From contig BRKX01000007.1 of assembly GCA_026008535.1 (NCBI GenBank), forward strand, positions 58,455,001 through 58,519,000: DNA of 64,000 nucleotides. The letters are read 5' to 3'. Source of the stretch: Perilla frutescens. Lineage: Eukaryota > Streptophyta > Magnoliopsida > Lamiales > Lamiaceae. Below the pieces are notes generated by a model. That model had not been told where the DNA came from, made no database searches, and saw only the letters and a list, made by a program, of their open reading frames with translations. Below are positions 55,795-64,000 of this stretch, piece by piece; within the stretch, counting starts at the first letter, position 1; every line of letters starts with the position of its first letter. Both the position numbers and the translations under genes were made by a program.

Positions 55795-56908
55795 ATTCTT
55801 CTGCTTACTTGCTTGTTGAGTGCTCAGATTTGTGGCATTGTAGATTATGATATGTTAATCTAAATGCTATAAAATGTTTAGTAAATTTAGATTTGCTAAA
55901 AGTAAACCAATTTAATACACAAAATAAATGTGAAGTTTGTGTCGAAGCAAAATTGGCCAAGTTACCATTTCATTCGGTTGAACAGAGCACTAAACCTCTA
56001 CACCTAATTCAAACAGACGTGTGTGATTTAAAGTTTGTGCAAACTAGAGACGGTAAAAAGTACTTTATTACTTTTATTGACGATTGCACGAAATACTGTT
56101 ATTTTTATCTTTAAGAAGTAAAGATGAGGCGATTGAAGCTTTTAAGAACTTCAAAAATGAAGCCAAAAATCAACTAAGCGGTTAAATTAAAGCAATTCGA
56201 AGTGATAGAGGTGGAGAATATGTTGCCTCGTTTGAAGAATTATGCGCAAAGGCGGGTATAATTCATCAAACTACGGTTCTCTATTCACCACAGTCTAATG
56301 GTGTTGTTAAACGTAAAAATCGAACTCTAAAAGAGATGATGAATGCTTTGTTGATAAGTTCGGGACTACCACAGAACTTGTGGGAGGAAGCTATGTTGAC
56401 AACTAACTATATCCTGAACAAGATTCCACTTAAGGGTAAGGATGTAACACCTTACGAGTTGTGGAAAGGACGCACGCCGTCTTATAAATACCTTAAAGTG
56501 TGGGGGTGTTTGGCTAAGGCTGAAGTGCCACTTCCTAAACAAGTTAAAATCGGCCCTAAAATGGTAGATTATATCCTTGTTGGGTATGCACTTAACAGTA
56601 GCGCATATCATTTTCTTATTCATAAATCAGAAATTCTCGAGTTGACTAAAGAAACGATGATAGAGTCGAGGAATGCTATATTCTTCGAGAATGTATATCC
56701 TTGTAGAGATAAGGATAGGATAGAAGGGAGTTTTGAGAAACGAACTTCTGAAGCTGCTACTAGTTCTAATCCTGTGGATGAAGAACCGAGACATAGTAAG
56801 CGAGCTAGGACGACAAAGACTTTTGGTCCGGATTTCATCACCTATATGTTAGATGATGAGCCAAAGTCATTGAAAGAAGCTCTATCTAGTCCAGATGTTA
56901 CGTTCTGA
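55795..56908 (+). pseudogene. Copia integrase
   Basis: Pre-integrase zinc region (LWHC... CEVCVEAKLAKLPFHS) precedes the core: QTDVCDL, FIDDCTKY, IRSDRGGEYVASF with the second Asp, SPQSNGVVKRKNRTL at the position of the catalytic Glu (Lys where Glu is typical), then LPQNLWEEAMLTTNYILN and YELWKGRTPSYKYLKVWGC. Stops occur near 56112 and 56184, with phase changes between fragments. Confidence 0.88.
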
Positions 56909-57464
56909 AAAGAGGCTATCAATAGTGAAATTGATTCCATCATGCAAAATCACACTTGGGAGTTGACAGATCTCCCGAGTGGGTGTAAGCCGTTAGGATG
57001 CAAGTGGATCCTAAAATGAAAATATAAGGCAAATGATACTGTTGATAAGTATAAAGCTCGTTTAGTTGCCAAAGGCTTTAGATAAAAAGAGGGGTATGAT
57101 TTCTTCGATACCTACTCACTAATAACAAGGATTACTTCTATTTGGGTGCTTTTAGCGATTGCTGCATTGCACAATCTCGAAATTCATCAGATAGATGTAA
57201 AGACCGCATTTCTGAATGGTGAGCTGGAAGATGAAATATACATGGAACAACCTGAAGGGTTTGTTGCACCAGGACAAGAATGAAAGGTGTGTAAACTTGT
57301 TAGGTCATTGTATGGTCTTAAACAAGCACCGATTCAGTGGCACCTAAAGTTCGATCGATAACACGATGTTATCAAACGGTTTCAAAATCAACGAGTGTGA
57401 TAAACGTATGTAAATAAAGAGTAGTTCTAATAGTTATGCCATAGTCTGTCTTTATGTAGACGAC
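56909..57464 (+). pseudogene. Copia reverse transcriptase, N-terminal part
   Basis: Readable blocks separated by several stops: KEAINSEIDSIMQNHTWEL, YKARLVAKGF, IHQIDVKTAFLNGELEDEIY with the first catalytic Asp, and VRSLYGLKQAP. A region of frameshifts and stops at about 57355-57440 leads into LYVDDMLIMG, the copia YVDD active site, which spans 57455-57465. Confidence 0.88.
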
Positions 57465-58367
57465 ATGTTAATCATGGGCAGTAGCCACCAAGTGATCGTT
57501 GAAACGAAACAAATGTTGAAGCGAAATTTCGACATGAAAGATATGGGCTTAGCTAATATGATTCTAGAAATGAAGATAGTTCAAACAAGTGTTGGAATTG
57601 TCTTAACACAATCTCATTACGTTGAGAAAGTGCTTAAGAAATTCAACGCTGTTGATAGTCCACCGGCTAAGACCCCGTTGGAACTCAACGTGCATTTGAG
57701 TAAAAATCAGGGAGAACCGGTAGCTCAAGAAGAGTATGCAAGGGTCATCAGGATTTTGATGTACATCACTAACTGCACTAGACATGATCTTGCATGTTCT
57801 GTGAATAAGTTAAGTCGGTACACGAGCAATCCAAGCAAAGAGCATTGGAAAGCTCTAGTACGAGTTCTAAAATACTTAAAGTATACTCTGAACTTCGGGT
57901 TGTATTATATAAGGTTTTCTCATGTACTTGAAGGGTACAATGATGCGAATTGGATATCAGACGCAAAAAACTCATTCTCGACTAGTGGATTTGTTTTCAC
58001 TATCGGTGGTAGAGTAGTGTCGTGGAAATCCACGAAACAGACTTGTATAGCCCGTTCCACCATGGAATCTGAGTTTATCACTTTGGATAAAGCTTGTGAA
58101 GAAGCGGAATAGCTTCGCAACTTTCTAGAGGATATTCCATGCTGGAAATAACCAGTGTCATCAGTGATGATTCACTGTGATAGTCAAGTGGCTATCAGGA
58201 GGGTACATAACGCTATGTATAATGGTAAGTCTCGACACATATATCAGAGACATAATACTGTGAGGCATGTGATCTTAAGTGGAGTTATCTCAGTTGACTA
58301 TGTGAAGTCAGTAGACAATCTAGTAGATCCGCTAACCAAAGGGTTAAATCGAGATCAAATGACTTAG
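57465..58367 (+). pseudogene. Copia RT end and RNase H
   Basis: A 215-codon open stretch runs to a TAG at 58110-58112 and includes FDMKDMGLANMILEMKI, LTQSHYVEKVLKKF, the RNase H core (NDANWISDAKNSFSTSGFVF) and SWKSTKQTCIARSTMESEF. The last part (58155-58367) has MIHCDSQVAI, KSRHIYQRHN and VDNLVDPLTKGL in a shifted phase. The copia order and motifs are clear; it is inactive. Confidence 0.9.
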
Positions 58368-58938
58368 TTGCTAGAGGGAATTGCTTTAAAATCCATAATC
58401 TAAGAATGCTTGTAGTGGTAACCCAACCACGATGACTGGAGATCCCAAGAACTTGGTTCAATGGAAAAACTAAGCTATAAACGTTCGGGTTGGTAGCACT
58501 TGGGAAAGTTATACCTAACTGTTCCCTGTGAGCAAACCAAGTGTGCACCTGTCAATGTGGTGAGGCTAAGTCTGATTACTTCTAATGATTTCTAAAGATG
58601 TAGAGTATGACAGGATACTCAAGAAAAGGAGATCACATATGTAAGTGAGAAGTGTAGGCCGCTTCTAAAGATACTTATGAATTCAAAGAAGTGGTCCATG
58701 ACCCGAAAAAGACTCAAACGTGAGAACAGATAATGTTTGAGACATTGTTGTGTCAATCCTATTGTCTCGGTATACACTAAGGATGAATAGTTCAAGGCAT
58801 CGCGTCCATTAATCAGCTGGTATGCCCGATAGTGTTGAAAGATGGAAGGTTCAAAGTCACAAGCTACCTATCCTGTTGCAGATATGTCTCTTGAGGACTA
58901 GGTTTCTTGTCTGCATTCATGCATGCGCTGTTTCCACT

Positions 58939-58950
58939 CATGTGGGAGAT
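58939..58950 (+). promoter_or_regulatory. Polypurine tract of the copia element
   Basis: TCATGTGGGAGAT ends exactly before the right LTR's TGTTGAAAA. CATGTGGGAGATTGTTG is the typical copia junction. Confidence 0.8.
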
Positions 58951-59831
58951 TGTTGAAAACTTAGATTTAATAATTGAGTCGTGACTCATTTTATCCGATT
59001 TTTGGTGACCAGATTATTTAATTTTGGAGGAATTAAATAGCGTACGATTGATCTATGTTTGTAGTAGATAATCGTAGTATTTTTATTTTCTTAAATCCGA
59101 TTTTCGGTGAGTGAGAAATAAATAGTTGAAGTCGGTCACACGATTGAGCATTTATGGTGTGTGGGATAATGTGTTTAAAGCACATTTAACTATCCCATAT
59201 TGATTTCTTAACTTAGTTAAGAGGTGTATTTAAGTATATTAACACTTAAGTGTAATAACTAAGTGCACAAGGATATGGGCCATGAGCCCACACGCGCGCG
59301 CCTGTCCGTGCCCGTGCTCGGTCTCGGTCTCGTCCTCATCCTCATCCTCAGACTTGGATCTTGGAAATTAGACTTTGGGCGTACGTGGGCTTCCTGGTTT
59401 GAATGCCCTCAAATCCGAGTTGTCCCCTACAGTGGAAATGTGTCTATAAATAGGACATTCCAACATGCAAAACATGCTAAATTCTGCACAAGCATCTATC
59501 ATCTTGCCTGCATAAGTTCCCTTCATGTCTTACGTTCCCAGTTCTCGACAATAGCTAGTTCGCCAGAGCCTTGTCGGAATTGTGGTGCTACTACCGGAAG
59601 GACGAAGTTGTTTCATCTTTGAGTGACAATCCACCTAACTGTGAGAGCTATCTGGGACGTATTTGTCTTGCAGAGAGAGGTCCCCTCAACTCGGCTTGCC
59701 GGAATCCGATTCCAGTTCCAGTTTGGTTTACTTTGTTATTTAAAGTTTATTGTATCAATTCTGTTCTACTCTTCCTTCTTCTTGTGTACTTCAGATTGTA
59801 ACGAATTCCAGAAAGTGTAATTCATATAACA
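58951..59831 (+). repeat. 3' LTR of the copia element (881 bp)
   Basis: Starts TGTTGAAAACTT. TATAAATA lies at 59445-59452. It lacks the 330-bp block of the left LTR, the junction falling in GTGGGCTTC/CTGGTTTG, and has a 29-bp insertion near 59135-59165. Confidence 0.75.
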
Positions 59832-59836
59832 TTAAT

Positions 59837-61383
59837 ACATTTTCCCTTAGACTGTGACTAAGGCTGACTATGCAAGTAGTGACAACATTTTGATCACATC
59901 CATCTGGAACAAAGTTAAATGTTGGATTCTTTTCCATTCATGCTTAATGTCGAGAATAAAAATTGACTCTTTCAGTCTTCCACCTATATAGGTAGGGATT
60001 TATTGAAAATATAAATTAACAAAAATAATATAATTGCTATTTAAAATCTACAGACATTACCCTTAATTGTAAATAAGAACCTCTGTACATTAAAGAACCG
60101 TTTTATCGAACACATGGAAAACAAAACTATTCTATTAACCAGAATAATCACATTAACATAAATGAGATTGATCATAGCGATTTTTGTACCTTGTGTTGGA
60201 GGAGGTGTTTCTTTACTCAGCTGTCGCATCAACACTTCTCTTGTCGAAAATTTCAGTCATCACCCATCCCCATCTGAGTTTTGTAGAGAAGAGAGGATAG
60301 AAATAAATATTGATGAAAATTAATCTCCAACATTCTTCACGTGGTCAACAAAAACATGAAATTGATAACAATTCAAACCATAAAAACTTTCTGGCCTAGT
60401 ATAGAAATAATCAGAAATTGATATTTGTATCCGTTTGAGAAATGCGAGTCGTTCTCCTTCGACGAACCCCTTCTCTCAAAGTTCTCATTGACAAACATTG
60501 AAGAAAGCTCTGGCCTTGGATCGTTAATAATTGCTATGGAAGAGGAAATTGAAGAAAGAGACTACATAAAGGAAGAAGAACGAACTCCACCGTATCAAAA
60601 GACGGAGGGAGAACTCAATTCCTGAACAATCAGTTTGAATCTTAAAATTTTATTTTAAAATATAACTGCTCAGATAATGGAAGTTTTAGGAACTTTCCGA
60701 ATTAACCGCACGAAAAAGAACTGAACCAATATATCTGATAGTGTAGATTGACAATATTGCCCTCAAAATCAGTAAAATATATGAAAATGCCCTCAGAATG
60801 GCAGTAAAATTGTAGTTATTTTGCTTTTATATATTATATAGATATTTAAGTTTTAAATTAATATATATAAAATTATGTGGTACCCAATCAGAGTGTGCCA
60901 CGTATGCACAAGCTGGGGACTCGCCTCAAGGGCGTACAACTGGCTCAAGTCACCGATATTCATAACTTTTTTTTTATATATATAAATGTTTTGTCGTTTC
61001 TGGTGACATTCATTTGGACATAGTTTTAGTTGGCTTTGTCTTATGTTTTCTTGTTTATGCTATATTCTTAGTTGATAGATCAAATGGTTCCTTCTTATCA
61101 GCTGTGCTTCCTTCTAACCAGTTAGAATGATCGACAATTTCTTCTTCAATTGACTGGCTTTGAGCTCAGGTCAAATAAGGCTTTCTTCTAACTGACTAAC
61201 TTGACTAAGCATTCGATTACAGGACAACAACATGATTCTTTATCAGCTTAATTAATCCTACTAAATATAGTACCTTTTGAAAACATTCAAAACTTAATAC
61301 ATTTTTTCATAACACGTATCCTATCAAACTCTTCTACATCTCCTCCTCCATCATCGGATTCTCACCATGTGTATTAATTGGAT
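59837..61383. other. Unassigned DNA, one short hypothetical ORF
   Basis: A 66-codon frame at 60425-60625 (acidic end EEEIEERDYIKEEERTPP) starts with TTG and has no family I recognise. On the minus strand 60185-60235 contains a short exon-like frame (VLMRQLSKETPPPTQ) followed by a GT. Neither is enough to call a gene. The rest is AT-rich. Confidence 0.35.
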
Positions 61384-62130
61384 GACTAGGTTTAAATTTA
61401 TTATGGCAATCGATGATATGAGATTTTGTGAATTTGAAAATAACTTTATGTTATTTTTTATTTAAGGAAAAGCTTAAACTTTCAAGATTAATAGTTCCTT
61501 AGAAAGGTAACATGAATTATAGATTTAAACTTACAAAATTTAATTCATTTTATAATTTATAGTTGTCATACCATAATAGTTCATAAAAATGAATTCTTAT
61601 TTAATTAAATTGGATTTTTTAAATATTGTTGTTGGAACAAATTAATGATACTAATTATGAATTAAATTTAATTATTATTTAATTAAACTGAATTAATTAA
61701 TAATATTAATTACCATAGGCACTAGGCATAAAGGATACTTATTAAAAATTTAAAATATTTTCGTAAGCACAAATGATACTATTTGAATTAAAAATTAATC
61801 CTTGTGCCTATACGACAATATTTTTAATTGAACTAATCTAATTTAATTAAAATTGAGGATTTAATTTTATATTCAGTTATCATTCTTTGTGCTCACGTCA
61901 ATATTTTAATTAAATTAATCTATTTTAAATTTTTAATTAAACGAGAATTAATTCAAGTTTATTATGGCAACTATAGTTTCTAAAATGGATTAAATTTTGA
62001 AAGTCCAAATATATAACTCATGTTACTTTTCTTAGGAACTAGTATTAATTTTGAAAGTCTAAAATTTTCCTTAAATAAAAAATTAATAACAAAAAATCAT
62101 ATCATCTTGTTGTCACGATAAATCCAAGTC
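61384..62130. repeat. Fold-back element: near-complete 750-bp palindrome
   Basis: The left arm from GACTAGG...GATGATATGA and the right arm from TCATATCATC...CCAAGTC are inverted copies. Examples: TTTATTTAAGGAAAA (left, about 61456) against TTTTCCTTAAATAAA (right, about 62068); AGTTCCTTAGAAAGGTAAC against GTTACTTTTCTTAGGAACT; GGCAC/GTGCC near the centre. The arms diverge by perhaps 20-25% and pair almost to a centre near 61765. This is MITE-like with long inverted arms; no superfamily or target duplication could be assigned. Confidence 0.75.
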
Positions 62131-62166
62131 TCCTCACTGGTGAAAAGAACCAATCTGGGCCTTCTT

Positions 62167-62382
62167 ACAATAAAGAAAGGACCAATATTTTCAATTAAAA
62201 TAATCAACTATTTTAAGAAGGCTAAAATTAATAATTAACATGCTGCTCTTTTTTTAAATTGGCACCACGACTGAACAATAAAGAAAGGACCAATATTTTC
62301 AATTAAAATAATCAACTATTTTAAGAAGGCTAAAATTAATAATTAACATGCTGCTCTTTTTTTAAATTGGCACCACGACTGA
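62167..62382. repeat. Exact tandem duplication, period 108 bp
   Basis: Copies at 62167-62274 and 62275-62382 appear identical base for base, and the next bases (ACAATAAA) begin a third copy that stops after 8-9 nt. Confidence 0.93.
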
Positions 62383-62894
62383 ACAATAAAGGTAGTAATA
62401 ACATTTCACCCACATACACATGAAGTTATAATTGTAAAAGTTATTGATTTTTGCGCAACATTATAAAATCTTTATCTATCTATTTAATATCAAAATCATT
62501 GCTAAAAATAGTTTTCTCACCAAAAATTATTTCTAATTTTAAAAAATAATTTTTTATTACTAATATCAATCCACCAAATAATATTTCATCATCAACTATG
62601 AATCATTTTAGCAAAAACTTCACATGTATGCTTTGAAAATAAAAAATAATGTTGCATAATGTAGCAATTCATGCATTTTCTTTATAATTCGAGCCTAATT
62701 TGAATTTCAAAATTATGTTTAAGTAATCATTTCCCCTTTTTGTTTGGTTGAGCTTAATCTCAATGATCATTAATAACAAATGTAAAAATTTATAGAGTTC
62801 ACAATAGTTGGAAATTAATTTTGTTTTGTTGTGTTAATTTTCTTAATTTTTCCACAGTTATAAATTCTAAGTTTCTAACAAATAAAATTATACA

Positions 62895-62931
62895 TATCTC
62901 TCATTTGTGCATCGCACGGGAGATATTCTAG
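62895..62931 (+). mobile_element. Helitron 3' terminus (candidate)
   Basis: GTGC-ATC-GCAC hairpin, GGG, then 8 nt and CTAG followed by T: a plant Helitron 3' end pattern. The body would lie to the left; the 5' end was not found, and it may include the 108-bp duplication. Confidence 0.45.
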
Positions 62932-63271
62932 TATTGTTTTATCACTAAAATTCATGATATTATACAATTATCCCAATTTTTAATAATTCAAATAAATTAT
63001 AGTTGGAGTGTAAATAAATCTGGAACTCTTATGACGGATAATAATTGTGAATAAGATCATCAGTAACTATGTTTACATTTTGATCACTAACTGTTGGTTT
63101 AATACCTAAGATGTAATCAAACTAAGCTGATTAAGCCGACTATCATAATGATTAAATTTCACAAATTTTTCAGTCCAATCAAGCTTGAATTTTATATATC
63201 AAACATGCAGAAATTAAGTTTACATGTTTATTTGAATACAATAAAGTCAAAATTAACTTTGTAAATATATA

Positions 63272-63502
63272 CTCCATCCATTTCTATATAAATGTCATTT
63301 TGGATGAATGCACGCAAATTAATAACTTAATTAAATTACCTAATACACTCTTGTGTGAATGCATTAAATGAATTAACTATAGATTTTTGAATGCATTAAA
63401 TGAGGGCAAAATGTGAATTTTATGTCTCGAATTTGTAGAATAACACTTTATTTGAAACAAAATTAAAATGATAGAATGTCGCTTATTCAGAAATAGATGG
63501 AG
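63272..63502. mobile_element. Stowaway-like MITE (231 bp)
   Basis: Inverted ends CTCCATCCATTTCTATATAA and the complement of GAATAAGC...AGATGGAG pair over about 28 bp, flanked by TA (63270-63271 and 63503-63504). Size, TA duplication and CTCC ends fit Tc1/mariner Stowaway MITEs. Confidence 0.88.
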
Positions 63503-63904
63503 TATTTAATTTAAAATACTCTTGATTTTCCTTAAAAAGTTTTTTTTAATCAAATAACATAATATATTTACTAAAATCACTTATTTCTTGTATCAAATAA
63601 GACTAAGATAACTATATGTTTATGACTAATAAATGTATAAAAATATATGAAATTAATAGTTTTACAGTTTTTAGTTACCGTTCATGAGTTTATTAACTAG
63701 CTTAACTACTAACTAACGAGTTGTTGTCGTACTCAAGCTTAACTAATTTATATCAACAAATAATGATCTTTTTTTTAGATGAACCCAATAGTGAACTTAA
63801 TTAAATTTAGTAAGTTTAAATTACAGATTAAACAAATAATATTTTTTTATCAAAAAAAGAATTATATATTTAAAATATTATAATATATTTACTAAAATCA
63901 CTAT

Positions 63905-64000
63905 TGGTAGAGTTGTCAAAACGGGCCGACGGAGCAGGGCGGGTAAGCTCTGGCGGGCCTGAAAAAACAGGGCCCTACCCGCCCCCCGCCTAAGCCCGCA
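63905..64000. mobile_element. hAT-like element end, cut by the window edge
   Basis: TAGAGTTGTCAAAACGGGCC begins an abruptly GC-rich stretch (GGGCGGGTAAGC, GGGCCCTACCCGCC) continuing to the window end. The start resembles plant hAT MITE ends. The other end is not in view. Confidence 0.5.

Larger units (their letters stand above)
53238..59831 (+). mobile_element. Ty1/copia LTR retrotransposon, decayed
   Basis: Coding order gag, integrase, reverse transcriptase, RNase H is the Ty1/copia arrangement. LTRs are about 53238-54453 and 58951-59831. Likely 5-bp duplication TTAAT at 53233-53237 and 59832-59836. The left LTR starts TATTGGAAAA rather than TGTTG, read as one mutated terminal base. The exact LTR 3' edge is uncertain because the two copies diverge after CTTCAGATTGT. 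All genes carry stops or frameshifts. Confidence 0.85.

Noticed and set aside
60425..60625. 66-codon acidic ORF as a host gene
   Set aside because: TTG start, no family signature, no supporting exon found on either side.
63560..63903. Direct repeat AATATATTTACTAAAATCAC about 320 bp apart, as LTRs or a duplication
   Set aside because: Only about 22 bp, AT-rich, and no terminal structure around it; chance or an old local duplication is enough.

Overview
The window is nuclear DNA of a flowering plant, probably a eudicot. It is AT-rich, has spliced genes with GT-AG introns, and is dominated by plant-type LTR retrotransposons (Ty3/gypsy chromoviruses, an Athila-like element, a Ty1/copia element) plus MITE-like DNA transposons. 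I cannot name the species. No bacterial operon, CRISPR array, rRNA or tRNA gene was seen. The only host gene I can support is a three-exon gene at 11787-13712 (plus strand). It encodes a 182-residue protein with one membrane segment that resembles the plant DUF1195 family.

Layout. 1-1619: AT-rich intergenic DNA. 1625-11181: a complete but inactivated minus-strand Ty3/gypsy chromovirus with AATCC target duplications; its integrase is split by a solo-LTR-like insertion (3008-7020, GTTAC), which itself carries a 1.26-kb LTR-like element (3824-5086, GTTAG). 11187-15130: the DUF1195-like gene and its flanks. 15131-17224: a non-autonomous Harbinger-like element (TTA). 17485-25402: an Athila-like gag-protease element (ATGAG) with a tRNA-Asp primer site; its 5' LTR holds a 2.9-kb solo LTR (19159-22041, CTTTT). 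25555-26816: short tandem repeats, a Harbinger ORF1 pseudogene and a Helitron 3' end. 26817-30658: no gene recognised. 30667-32684: a hAT-like non-autonomous element with dense TCGAG repeats near both ends.

33147-53223: a plus-strand Ty3/gypsy chromovirus (ATTGT). Its 5' LTR was entered by a younger minus-strand chromovirus (33530-44689, TTTTG), whose right LTR was in turn entered by a second 1.29-kb LTR-like element (43175-44463, TAGAT). 53238-59831: a decayed Ty1/copia element. 59832-64000: AT-rich DNA with a 750-bp fold-back palindrome, an exact 108-bp tandem duplication, a Helitron 3' end, a Stowaway MITE, and the start of a hAT-like element cut by the window edge.

The target duplications give a self-consistent insertion order. 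LTR divergence counted by eye agrees: about 1.4% for the inner chromovirus and about 2% for its host element. The best candidates for something under-described are a stem-loop shared by four different LTR families with a compensatory base-pair change, a small open reading frame carried inside LTRs, and an intron of the host gene built of degenerate repeats.
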